A DNA stretch of 64,000 nucleotides. Source: Neckera pumila (lineage: Eukaryota > Streptophyta > Bryopsida > Hypnales > Neckeraceae). The notes beneath the pieces are model-generated. The model saw nothing but the letters and a program-made list of their open reading frames with translations. It ran no database searches and was not told the DNA's origin. Each line of letters starts with the position of its first letter. Position 1 is the stretch's first letter. Positions 1 through 11,139 of the stretch are shown here, in pieces. The position numbers and the translations under genes were made by a program. Location: NCBI GenBank assembly GCA_963969595.1, contig OZ018408.1, positions 682,001 to 746,000 on the forward strand, written 5' to 3'.

Positions 1-247
1 CTCTGGGACTTGGGACCACCGAAGTTGGGACCACCAAGTTGCTGAGTAGGTCCTTGCTCACCTCCACGTCAGCCCAGGTGGTCCAACTCGCTGTTGCGGC
101 TTACACGCTGTTGTTTTTTCTGATTTTTTTGGAGCTAAAATTTAAAAAAAAAAATCTTCTCGAAATGTGGGCGAGGGTCTTAAGAAGCTTCCTTGAGAAT
201 TCGAAACTCGTCTACCGGCATTCCGGCAAGTTACGGCACCTGCCATT
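1..247. other. unassigned sequence at window edge
   Basis: No gene is recognised. The first 40 bases hold a short imperfect direct repeat (TTGGGACCACC twice). The open frame over 39-254 has no recognisable domain and no codon pattern that sets it apart. Confidence 0.4.
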
Positions 248-386
248 AAGGTAACTACACCTAAAATCAACCGTGTTCTAATTGCGACCCCTATCTAGGA
301 AGGATTGACATATTGCTTGAAGTATGTTCTAGTGTCAATGATGAGTTAGGTAGGCTTAATTGATCGCTTTAAGAGCATACTACCTT
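248..386 (+). repeat. 139-bp AAGGTA...TACCTT element, copy 1
   Basis: This segment starts AAGGTAACTACACC and ends ATACTACCTT. It is nearly identical, end to end and at the same length, to 58670-58808. The outer six bases are inverted complements. The left end matches the ends of two longer elements (27638-28737 and 58939-59227), so all four look like one MITE-like family. No coding capacity and no clear target-site duplication are visible. Confidence 0.75.
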
Positions 387-474
387 ATCACAAGAGCAAC
401 CCTATGGGCGACTTGCCAAGGGGATTGACTTGGGCAATTGCCGAGACCGGCTAGGGAGAACTGACCCCTGTATT

Positions 475-655
475 GCCCCGAGTTTTACCTTTCGTAGAAA
501 ACACTGAAATTCTTTATTTGCCACATTTGATAAAATTTGGATTTTTGAATTCATATTTGCAATCAGAGGTCCCAAATTAGTTAGGAGACGTGAAGAAATA
601 CAAAATTTAAGCGGCACAAAATAGGGGGCAGTTTTACATTTATCCTTTGACAAGG
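475..655 (-). repeat. dispersed repeat R2, copy 1 (reverse orientation)
   Basis: Read on the minus strand this carries the same blocks as 47697-47950 and 50790-51165: a short GC-richer block (CCCCCTATTTTGTGCCGCTT), a block about 'upstream of a T-rich stretch that ends in gcaaatatgaa', then a run containing TTTGCCACATTTGATAAA on the plus strand. The order of blocks is preserved. It is non-coding, and the transposon class is not recognised. Confidence 0.6.
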
Positions 656-1500
656 CAATAGAGAGGTCAGTTCGCAGAGACACCAAGAGTAGAAAAATAG
701 CTCAGTCAATTCAAAATTTAGAAAATATCCGGGCAAATGTTGGACATGGCATGCCATGGAGATCAAACGCACAATTCAAGACAGGTTCCGACATCATTTT
801 TGAGGTAATGTCGCAAGGTCCAATGAAATAACATAAAAGAAGAATTCCACCGTCATCAAATGTCATGCTAGGGTTGCCCGCCCATGACATGGTTGGATTG
901 ATTATTTGGATTTCTGAGCTTCCTCGTTTCCGCATATGTTGTATAGAGATTCTTGTGGGACAAAGCGCCACCACATGCACTTGAAGGCCAGCTCTTGGCG
1001 CTCCTGTTCGACTTGTTAGCCAGGGGATGCCCTAAAAGCATTGCCACTGCAGACGGAACTACAAACGGAAATGCCACAATTACAAGAAGGTAGGACTTTT
1101 GCACTCCACTACAGACACACGAAAGGCTTTCCTGTTACGCTACAAGCCTCCGCCCATGCCATATTCCAAATCCTTTTTATTGAATTAAATGATACTACAC
1201 AAAAGGTTGAGTCATGATTTTCATTTGCATACTTCGAACTAAAGATTAATTGGAATGATGTATACAAACGTTTTTTTAATCTGTGTTGAATTCTGGCATG
1301 ATTTCAAAATCAACATCCCAAATAAAAAGCAAAATCCTAAAGCAAATTTTTTTAGAATTTCAGTTTGTCAGTTGTTTTTTAATGAACTAGGATCTTGCAT
1401 CATGTGAGAGACCTCTTAGATCTTAATTTAGTGCTTGGGGATAAAACCAAATCTTGGGGGAAGGTGCGGACAATTTGGACATCAATTGAAAGGACATATG
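656..1500. other. no recognised gene
   Basis: The base composition between about 700 and 1150 is less AT-rich than the flanks, and a minus-strand frame at 868-1104 has a hydrophobic start. That frame opens on GTG, has no ATG, and no adjoining exon with matching phase was found. Nothing here can be supported as a gene. Confidence 0.35.
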
Positions 1501-1773
1501 ATTTCTACTGAATTGTGAAGTAATGCATAAGATCTAGTAATGAGAACACCAACACTTTTCCCAAATAGTAAATTTTTCAACACTAGGTAAATCTAAATAC
1601 TTTGTGCTATTTCTCTTATAATTTTTGATTGACCATAGCAATTTGAGTTTTGAATATAAATATTGACAACCCAATCTTTTGAAAAAAAAAATGAAAAAAA
1701 AGTTTTTTCTACTCAAAAATTCCCGAAGTTGGATAACGACCAAAAAATGGTCTTTTGAGCGCTTAGGGGTTAA
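1501..1773. repeat. right-end remnant of a TTAA-family element
   Basis: The segment ends CGCTTAGGGG followed by TTAA at 1770-1773, the same right terminus seen in the complete TTAA-flanked elements elsewhere in the window. I could not find a matching left end upstream, so only the right boundary is supported and the start given is arbitrary. Confidence 0.4.
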
Positions 1774-1857
1774 TAATGTTAGATATGTCAAAGTATGCAT
1801 TTTTTCAAAATATCCAATGTTTATGTATAAATCCATCCCATAAAGTAAGACCAAGCA

Positions 1858-2435
1858 AGGTAAATTTTGTGTTTTCTAAGATAAAGTGAAAAAAAAGCCC
1901 ACTATTTTGTGCTGTGCTTAGGGTATCATCTTGAACTTGAGGGAGGACAATTTTTCAACAAATATCATATCAAAGTCATGAATTTATGCCTATGTACCAT
2001 AATCGTAGATATTACGTATACTTTTACGCACTGAATCAATGTCGTTAAAATCTTTATTAAAAGTGTACAATTTATGTGCTTTATCTATACAAATGTGGTA
2101 TCCAAAATTGCACCTAAATTGTATTGATATCAGTACAACAATTGTATGTTATTGATAGGCATTGTTTACGCACTAATTCAGTGTGTAAAAATATAAGTAT
2201 TATGTATAATTATAGTATGTAGGTATGAATTCACGACTTCAGTGTTGTATTTGTATGAACTTATGAACCTTATAAATTAGAGATGATGTTGTAAACCTCC
2301 CTTAGTAATTTTGAGTCTCTGATTGCAATTTGCAAATTTTATCATATATGGCAAATAAAAAATTAAGCGTTTTTCCAGGGATATCCACCTTGCTTGTCCC
2401 ACTTCGTGCAAAGGATTTAATGTCCTTTGTGCATG
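1858..2435 (+). repeat. dispersed repeat R2, copy 2 (interrupted)
   Basis: 1858-1925 matches the start of R2 at 47725 and 2310-2435 matches its end, including GGCAAATAAAAAATT and GCGTTTTTCC. The intervening 380 bp or so is absent from the other copies, so this copy is either interrupted by an insertion or is a longer version of the unit. Confidence 0.55.
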
Positions 2436-2554
2436 TTCCATCATGGAAAAAAATCCATATTTTCAATTTAAAAAAACACAATTTTAATAAAAAAACATTT
2501 AGCAATTCAAAATTTGCAATGCCTAGCTTGAAGTTGTCCTCTTGTACATCAAAT

Positions 2555-3482
2555 TTAACCTCTAAAGGTTTTTGATTATATTTTCACCAAACTACTCCAA
2601 AATTGTCATTTCTAGTACAAGTGCCAAATTTTTGAAAAAAATATTTTTGGACACATCTAACCATCAGATCTTGTTGTGCACTGGTTTGAAAAGATGTGGA
2701 AAAAATTTCAAAATTTCCACCAATTAGATTGCAAGATAATAGCGTTTGAATTGACAAAAATGCTTCTTTTGTTCCTACAAAAAATCGGGCAATTGCACTT
2801 TTCAAGGTCACATTTATATGAAGAAATGTCCAAAATGGTGGTAACTCTTTAAATTCATTATTCAAAGCAAGTTGGCTATATGCTTGAAAAGTTCAAGTTA
2901 TTTGGAGTTGTACAGTATGTAGGAAAAAAATAGTAAGTAGAAAGAAATAGAGAATGATTCAAATTACTAAATTGTTAAGAATTTAATTATGGATTTATAA
3001 AATTCCAATCCCAACGGTTATGATGTTGTAATAAACAACATACATTCTATATTTTTATTTTTTTGAAAAATATAAAAATTGAGTTAAATAAAGAACTTCA
3101 AAGTTTATTTTAGAATAGGAAATTCGTAAATGCCCGCAAACTATAACACCTCATAATTTTCATCTCATAAATAAAAATGGAATGATCCAAAGCTTTCCAC
3201 GTATGAGTAAATCTAGAGGACCAATTTCAAATTTTTATTTTCTTAAAAGTGATTTTTCAAAAAAAATTTGAGTTGCCCGCCGAACGTTGAAAATGACATA
3301 TCATCCAATTACTTTTTAACAATATAGTCAAAAGTTCTGAAAATTGTTGAGCCTTAAAGCTACTCCTTGGGCACATGTTGAGTGAAAATTTCAAAGAAAA
3401 AAAATAAAATTTCCATTAGTAGTGAGCTGCCCAAAATCGGTATGTTGCAAAAAAAAACGCCGTCTGGTCCTTTGTGGGTTAA
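2555..3482. mobile_element. TTAA-flanked element, copy A (piggyBac-like MITE)
   Basis: The element proper is 2559-3478 (920 bp) between TTAA tetranucleotides at 2555-2558 and 3479-3482. The left end reads CCTCTAAAGG and the right end CCTTTGTGGG, so the terminal inverted repeat is short and imperfect. The body aligns from end to end with copy F (57257-58184), down to GTAGTGAGCTGCCCAAAATCG near the right end, and less closely with copy C. There is no ORF of note. TTAA target sites with a TIR starting CC are the signature of piggyBac elements; assignment to that superfamily is inferred from the ends and from the transposase fossil near 34 kb. Confidence 0.75.
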
Positions 3483-4036
3483 CACATGCGTTGAGAGAAT
3501 GTGGGAGACATGAAGACTTGCGGAAGAGAATTGTGGTTCTGTGTTTAGGGTAAGGGCGCTTGATACAATTCCTCATTCATATATGAGCTAGAATTATGTG
3601 AATTCCAATGCCGGTATGCTTTCTAGTTGATTGTTTCAGTTTTGTTCCCTTTTGATTTGCAGTGAAACTGAATGGAATCGCCGACTGTTTGACATTGCAT
3701 GTAAACTTGAGCTTCTTGCTTACTTTTTTTTTCCGAAGGGAGTTGTCCTTATGCTAAATTTGAAATTGGCATCATTGAACTGAGATTCTGCATTCTTGGA
3801 TGGAATGTTTTTGCCCTTTGAGCATCGTCCCTCATTTAAGGGGCCTCTCATTACGTGTTTTGCTCATCAGGTGCTGCTCCTTTGTAATGTGGGAGAGACT
3901 GCGGTGGTTTTTTGCACTTATCATGCCCAACTTGTGGAGCGTTTCCTTTGTGTCAAGCTCTAATTCCAGAAAAAAAGTGAGTCGCAGTTGTTGCAGCTTG
4001 ATTTGAATATAATTCGCCGGGACAGCACAGATCGAG
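3483..4036 (+). promoter_or_regulatory. upstream region of RNase H2A gene
   Basis: This is the interval between the TTAA element and the ATG at 4037. It presumably holds the promoter and 5' UTR. No clear TATA box was found within 200 bp of the ATG. The insertion of element copy A ends about 550 bp upstream of the start codon. Confidence 0.4.
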
Positions 4037-6419
4037 ATGGTGACCGGCTCGGGGTTGCCTTCGTGGAAGGCAAAACCTTGTTTGTTGGGAATCGATGAAG
4101 CTGGGCGTGGTCCTGTTTTAGGTTTGTACGACGTCCCTGTCTTTTTTTCCGATTATGTTACTCAGTCGATGCCAACTCTTACGGTAGTTATTGTATTTAG
4201 GGTTTAGGGTTTAGGGTTTTAAACTCCTTTAAGTCAGCGCTAAATAAGAGAATGAAAAAATGTGACGGATGTGCAGGACCTATGGTGTATGGTTGCGCTT
4301 ACTGCCCTCTGGACCAGAAAGATCGGATCTCCACTCTGCAGTTTGCAGGTGCCTCGATCTTCCTCTCGTTCCTTGACCTTATTTGAGGTTTTATTTTGTC
4401 TTTGATATACCTCGGGATCATTTCAATATGAGATTTTTGAACTTTACTCCCATTTTCAGTTCTTATTTGTCTGCCTTGTGACTCATTGAACCTCGACAAC
4501 TGAAGAATTACTTGTGTAACATTGACTTCCGGCATTGCTTTTCACTGAGTGGAGAGGAAAATATTCTGTTCTGTTAAATGCTTAGAATATCATTAGTGAA
4601 TTCATAATTGACGGATTATACGTGCAGATTCCAAGGTGTTGACAGAAACGAAACGCGACGAGTTGTATGAAAGCATTCTAGCCGATGGCTTAATGGGGTG
4701 GGCTGTAGATGTAATTGATCCCAACGATCTGTCTGCGAGAATGTTGCGAAGGTGAGATGCCGTACCTTGATCTCTGAAGATCGTGATTTTGTCACGGTAT
4801 TAGAAGGCCTTGGGAACTAATTGCTATGAGTACCTTTTGTAGTTACTACACTGCAGAAGCATGGTGTGTCGATATGGTTGAATGCATGTAAATCAAGTCC
4901 CAGGTCATACTAGAAGACTAATGTGTTGAAGATACATCCCATTTGTAATACTTTGAATTGGAGTTTATTTTTCAGTTTGGCTTTTTAGCATTCGAGTTGG
5001 AATTATGAAAACTGTGGGCGGTATTCAATCAAGTGTGTCTTCAATCTTGGCTCGGGCACATTTGCTATGTTTATCTTACTGAACTTTTGGTTCCTTTACG
5101 CAGGGAGAGGATAAGTCTCAATACAATCTCCTTCGAGTCAGCTATGGGTTTGATTCGGAATACTTTGGATCTGGGAGTTCTTTTATCAGAGGTTTGTCAA
5201 CAAGCTACATGTAGGTTTCAATAATATCAGTTGCATTGCTAAGCATGCTGTAGGAAAACTTTAACTGGCAAAGAGCTTCTCAAACGTATTTTTGAGTAAT
5301 GAGATGTAATCAAAGTTGTAAATATGGAATATCATGGTTGTCATGGTTTTGCAGGTGTATGTCGACACAGTTGGCGATCCTGAAAAATATCAGACCATGC
5401 TAACAGAGCGTTTCCCTGGCATCAAATTCACTGTGTCAAAGAAAGCTGATAGTCTCTTTCCCATAGTCAGTGCCGCGAGTATCGTCGCCAAGGTAAGGGT
5501 CCATTACTGGAGCTCACCGTTCGAGTATAAGTTGAATTCTGAATGATGTACCCATTTTTTTGGCACTCGTTTACTATGAAATGACTGATGGTTGAAACAA
5601 GATAAATGTTATAAGTTTGGAACGTCATGTTTTGTTCTTCATCAGAACAGGTAACAAGGGATAGAGCACTGCAAGACTGGATTATGGATGAGACGAGTTT
5701 AGAGATTGCTAGAGGTTTTGGCTCAGGCTATCCTGGAGGTGAGGCCCTCGAAGTGATCCATTTGATCAATTTAACTTCATTTTAACTTTACCCTTAGACT
5801 TACTTGAGTATGTAGTATGATGCTCATATCAGTTGGATATTTATGAGATGTATGATGGACACCCGTTTTTTGTGTTCAGATCCGGAGACAAAGGCTTGGC
5901 TCGAAGAGCATTTCAACCCAGTGTTTGGATTCCCATCTCTTGTGCGCTTCAGTTGGTCGACTTGCAAACCATTCTTGACGAAAGGTGGTGTTGATGTTTA
6001 CTGGTAAAATTCTTTGTTGCAATGATATCGTCACCCCATGGCTGCAAAGTTATGTGATGCAACTTGGAAAATGATGAGGTTATTTCTTTATGAAGTTTTG
6101 TTTCACGTTATTAGCACAAGCGAGCATTTTCATTAGTTTCATTTGCATTCAAAGAGAACTAATTGGAGAGGGGTACCACATTTCAAGTGGCAAATGATAA
6201 CCCTATTTCAATACAACACGTCGTCAATTTGTCAACAAGTTGTCTTGAAACTTAGTCGATTTAATCGTTCCAATGTGTTGATACAGGGAAGATGCTGATG
6301 ACGAGGATGACGCAGATAGAAAACAGAAGCCTTTGCACATTGAAGCTGAATCCTGTGCTCCTGGCAGACAGCCCTATTTCAAATCGCGCAAGCTACAGCT
6401 AATGACCACCCGCCTCTAA
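4037..6419 (+). CDS. RNASEH2A: ribonuclease H2 subunit A (catalytic), 8 exons
   Basis: Exons: 4037-4121, 4277-4348, 4628-4751, 5104-5191, 5355-5492, 5651-5738, 5880-6003 and 6287-6419. Every junction is GT-AG and keeps frame. They sum to 852 bp, 283 residues, close to the usual plant length of about 295. Type 2 RNase H cuts RNA in RNA:DNA hybrids and single ribonucleotides built into DNA, in the nucleus, with subunits B and C. The DEDD active site is complete: D20 and E21 in [10 protein letters not shown]127 in YVDTVGDP and D155 in KKADSLFP. The FADSK motif spans exons 2-3. After FGSGYPGDP comes the plant-type [11 protein letters not shown] block, then an acidic tail with seven Asp/Glu in ten residues. 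The ATG at 4037 is the first that gives the conserved N terminus. It appears intact and functional. Confidence 0.95.
4196..4216 (+). promoter_or_regulatory. three TTTAGGG units (telo-box) in RNase H2A intron 1
   Basis: Three exact tandem copies of the plant telomere heptamer lie in the first intron, 75 bp after the donor. Such telo-boxes near the 5' ends of plant genes are bound by AtPura/TRB-type factors and are common in genes expressed in dividing cells. A role here is inferred from position alone; it could also be a scar of telomere repeat captured during break repair. Confidence 0.7.
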
Positions 6420-7471
6420 TACGGATATGAAACAGAATCCTTTCACTCATTTCGTTGTGACTGCTAACTAGCAGAATGGGCATGGAATTATTTTGTGTGA
6501 TTTCATGTACTGTCGCTGCTTGGGTCATGCTCATGGTGCAGAATTGATATGTGCTAGGCGTCCTTACAAGCATGTGAATACTATTCTGAATCCTGGGATC
6601 GCCAGATCTCACTCATGTTTCAGCTTGAAGATTTAGTTTACATAGCATTGGCTGGCAAGGGTTCAATCTTCCCAATTGAACACCATGAACCATCACAATT
6701 ATGTTTCACATTAGTCCAATCTAAATCCTTCTGTTTCTCCTCACTCTGGTGAAACGCAATTACAACCATTGTAGCCTTTGGCTATTCCTGATCATGGATG
6801 CATGGTATTACTTGGAACCTCTTCAGCACATCAGGTTCATAGTTTGTAAGTTCATATGTACTGCAAAGCTCACCACCAGCATTCTAAGGTATGCATGCTA
6901 TATGATTGTTTACTCTCCAGTTGCAAGTAAACCCCTAAACGTCTTGATCCTTTTCTGAATTTTTGCATATTTTTGCTTACATCTTTGTTCAGAATTATCA
7001 TTTACTGAAATTTCATGAATTTGGTCATTAAGGACGGTTGTCTTTTCTAGATCCAAGTATTACATTGGATGAATGAGAAGTTAGTTGGACGAAGCAGTGC
7101 TTTGAAGCCCTCTGTTCATCGTCCAAAATATGGACGTCGGAGCACTTCAGGGTTAACTCCTAATCGACCTGAAGGGGCTTTGGAGTCGCGTACTTTCATT
7201 TATATTCTCCTAGTTCTGTGTTCTGATACTATCATATTAATTTTGAGTACATTACCGCATTTATATACACCTTGATACTGCTTACAAAATGTCGATTTTA
7301 TGGGCCTATATATGGTGTATACACACACAGTGCTCCGGGGACGTTTAAGGATTAACCCAACCTGACCAAGATTGGTTATAAACGTACAGTGAAGGTCAAT
7401 CGACATTGTGTACTACATTTCTCACTCATGCTCACCGTGCTGTGACAGTGGTTGTGCTATGGATACAGAGC
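6420..7471. other. intergenic region between convergent genes
   Basis: This is the tail-to-tail gap between RNase H2A (+) and the HMA-domain gene (-), so both 3' UTRs should lie here. No further ORF with a recognised domain, tRNA or repeat was found. Confidence 0.5.
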
Positions 7472-9112
7472 CTAGGTGGCTCCCTTCAAAGACTCTAATT
7501 CACTGTCAGATATGTCGTTAGATGCAGCATAGAACACCCCTTTTGACATGAATTCACGGCAACCATTGGTCACAAAGTTCTTGGGCATTCTATCGCAAAG
7601 GGTTGGCATCCTCTTTTGCAGGTCTTGCATCTTCAGATTCGACATTCTCTTGTGGAAGGTTGGCATCTTCATTCCTGACATCTTAGGCATCTTTGGGCGG
7701 AACGAGAGGAAAGGCTTGACCTCTTTCTTTTTCTCTACAGGAACGGCCACCACCTCCACCGCCTCCACTGCTGGTGCCGTGGATTTGCCAATCAAGGTCA
7801 CTGTCTTTCCTGATTTGCGAATTTGGCTCATAATCTCCTCGGAATCTGCAGTCCCCACCACGGTTGCCTTCTGTTGTGCATAATCAACAGTGTAGGATTG
7901 GACTCCTGCACACATGCCATACAGTTGCTACAATCATAATCTTGACAAGGACCAGGCATCTCATCTTCTGTAAGTTTGAATATTACGGATTGCAGTAAAC
8001 TTAGACTATCTCAAGAATTTTTATCATTGGGAGACTCATAAAGCAGACGCTCAATAAACAGATGCGAAATAAGCATGATGTAGTTCATAAGGAGACCTCC
8101 CCAATCACATGTTACTTTGCGCTATTTGCAGGGTGCTTACAGTTCTGAAGGGTTGGAATGGAGGTGCTCTTATGTCTCTATCTAATATTTAATCCACAAC
8201 ATTTCAACAGCTTCAGTGAAGTAAATGGGGGTCTCTCCATCATATACCAACATTATTCTCAACTCGTTAGACCATGCCCATAACTAATGTCCAAAACACA
8301 CTGAAAAGTCTACCTATACTGATAAACTCTCACCCACGGAGATGCCTTCATATTATTAATACTTTGTTCAGCTTCGAAGGGAAGCATCACCTGGAATTCT
8401 CTTGAGAGTTTTCCTCACACTCCCAGCACAACCTTCGCAGTGCATCATCACTTTGAAATCCATCACCTGCACGAATTTACACCTTGCCATTCAGTTTCAG
8501 TTTGCGCGATTGTTCATGATCATAACTGGCCATAGGGAATAACGGTGTAAAAAAGGGTACAAGATGGCCCTTACAAAAGTTTTGGGCACCACACTGTTGT
8601 CGAGAAGCAAAATCATATTTGACAGACATTATATGGTGGAGGCAATCGATTAATTGATCGATCTAGCTAATAACAAACTCGGTGCGAAAAACATGTATGT
8701 ATTGCATGCATCTTCATTCACAGCATTGCGCCAGATGTATCTACGCTTGTAGATTTCAGTGCACCACTAAGAACAGAGACGAATGCTGTGAACACCCTAG
8801 TAAGGGAAACAGAAACCATTAATTGAATATGGTACCACAGAGTACATCTTGTTAGCCTCGCCTGCCATACCCTATAACCTCGGCGCTCACGACTATTAGA
8901 CTCGTTTTCGAAGCTCAAAGGAGTATATTACAGTACCTTACCTCAATAGATTCCAGTAAGGCTGCAATCAGAGAGACGTAAGACTAGGGCTGGATTCGAG
9001 GATAAAACATAAAAAAGAATTGGTGCCTGTCGATCATTGCAAGCAAAACAAGACCTGGGGAGAAAACAGGGCAAAAAGAATTAGGCAAAAACGGAGTATG
9101 CACCTCAGCCAT
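7472..9112 (-). CDS. heavy-metal-associated (HMA) domain protein, 3 exons
   Basis: Minus-strand exons: 9104-9112 (Met-Ala-Glu only), 8391-8466 and 7472-7905. Junctions are GT-AG and in frame, giving 172 residues. Residues 4-60 form one HMA domain with the metal-binding loop MHCEGC, then KTLKRIPGVQSYTVD. HMA domains carry Cu(I), Zn or Cd through the two Cys. After a Val/Ala/Lys linker comes an unusual Met-rich stretch (eight Met in about 40 residues, repeats of K-M-P and R-M-P). The protein ends ESLKGAT with no CaaX box, so it is an HPP-type protein and not an isoprenylated HIPP. The nine-base first exon is the weakest point: I chose it because ATG-GCT-GAG ends at a GT donor in the right phase. 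An alternative 20-nt exon at 8941-8960 fits the splice signals but lacks a start. Confidence 0.85.
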
Positions 9113-11139
9113 TAAGAATATTGCTGCAATTCCCTCCTCGATCACCCCCAATTTGAGTCGCTCCCAAGCTCCCGATGAACCCGCCTATGCCGCCAAGCTC
9201 TCAATTGAATTCTCCCGAAAACAAAACGGACATGACTGTTCTCTAGGGCAAGAACAGAGCCGGCATGTCATCTCCACTTGAGCCTTTTCTTGAATTCGGA
9301 ACTTCTAACGACAACCCACCGATGGCAGAACAGTACACAAGAGTTCAGTTCCAAATTCTCCTACACAGTGTACACTAGATCAAGAAAAACCCCACATTCC
9401 AGTCATAAAAACACTAGCTTCCATTCTCTCAGAATTTGGGCGGACTTGAGGAAGAAATAGTCAATGTATGTGTCCCTGCTGGCGAACTTGTCAGCCTAGC
9501 CAAAGGAAGCTTGGATGGGGGCAGCCATACAACCTGCAATAATTTCGACGAGACTGGGTCACCTCAGCACCTGAGTTTGATGCTGGCTTTCACGATCATG
9601 ATGAAAATTCTCACGTTGGTGGGGACGTGTGGCAGCTAGAGAGTGGGACACTCCTGAAGAAAACACGAAAATGAAGAAGGAGGGTGGCTTGGTGAATGTA
9701 ACTAATGCTATGAAATGGCAATAAACTCGAAGTGGAAGATGAGACACGTTTCACGGGATCTGTACTAATATACTTCTGTGTCTGTCCCTTCAAACTTCGA
9801 AGGCTATTATGGAAGAGATGAAGTGGAACCAGTCAACAACTCCTGTCAGTGTGGAGTTGTCAGTGTGCCTGTGGGAATAATATTAACTCCCAGTTAGCTT
9901 CCATCATTGAAGCAGCCATTGTCCTGTCTGATAAATTATCAGTGCGAGATTTTGTTTCAAAAGCAGACCCTGCAAACAGATTGAAAATGAAGAGCTAAAG
10001 GTAAGGTACAGTACATTCAAGGATGGCAAGGCGTTGCACGGGACTCTGCCGGCTCGAACAAAGAGGTTACCGCTCTTGACCATCCATTAGTCCGTGGATC
10101 CGGACCTACAGTGACAGATTTGCTTTCTATCAAATGCGGTGGGCTAACAAGTTACCGGCTCTCAGAATGTGGGAAGAAAACTGGATTTGCAACAACCAAG
10201 TTGATTAAGTTAATTGTTTGTTTCCGTCAGACTTTGTGGGAAGAGGATTTTTCTTATCTGAAGGAGATCATATTGACATGGCAATTTAATTGGTTTAGAC
10301 GGTGAAATGTTTAATATCATGAACCTGGGGGTAAGGTCTCCTTTTTTGTCAATTTTCCTTTTCTTTTGTAACCATTTCATTCGCTACTGTAGCGTTCTCT
10401 CTAGCCACTGTAAGGTTTATGACTTTGTGCACCTATTATCGCCACTTTTCAAGAGGCAAATTTGGGTGTCAGTCCATATTGTATGTAAAATACAATAATT
10501 GCCAACTAATTTCTTCAAAGGTAGTGGCAAAAGATGCCAGGTTTTGAAGAATACATGTAAGTTAGAGATGCATCATCGTCAAAGTGATGTGAGTTATTGC
10601 CTTAAGGTTGTTCTTTGTGACTTGGCCTTACTTCGCCATTACTTTGCCATTACTTGACATAATTTCAAATACTTGCTCAAGTTTGAGCCGGATTGCCTTG
10701 AGATCCCAAAATACTCACACGAGAAATAACTTGCAACTCGTGTTTGTATGTACTGGATGCTCCTGTGCATATATTTAATGCCTGTAGTCAAAACTCTATC
10801 ACTATCAATCTTGCCTCAGTCTTCTTTGCCAATCACATGCCAATCACAACGTAAGACAAAACTTGCCTGAGAAGGTGACCGTTCAACCGAAGATTTTTCT
10901 GTTGGGTTGTTGAGGAATTAGGCCGTTAATCAGTTGCAGTTTGCAGCTTTGGCTGTATTGGAATTCGTTGACCTAGAATTAAAATTTGCAGGTTGCGTGA
11001 TGCTGTCTGTGATGCTCTAAGGGGCAACTTGGAGACTTGTCCTGCATCTCAGGGTGCAATGGTCCCCATGCCTTCTCAAAGTCAAATGATCGGGCCACTC
11101 CTGAGTCCTGACCAAGTCAGGAAGAAGTCCTCTTTTGCA
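9113..11139. other. no recognised gene; upstream of HMA gene
   Basis: The first few hundred bases should hold the HMA gene's promoter. Beyond that I see only short frames without recognisable domains. A plus-strand frame at 10993-11295 runs into the first unit of the tandem repeat and is probably chance. Confidence 0.4.

Noticed and set aside
868..1104. Minus-strand frame with a hydrophobic, signal-peptide-like start
   Set aside because: It opens on GTG, not ATG, has no splice-compatible neighbour and no recognisable domain.
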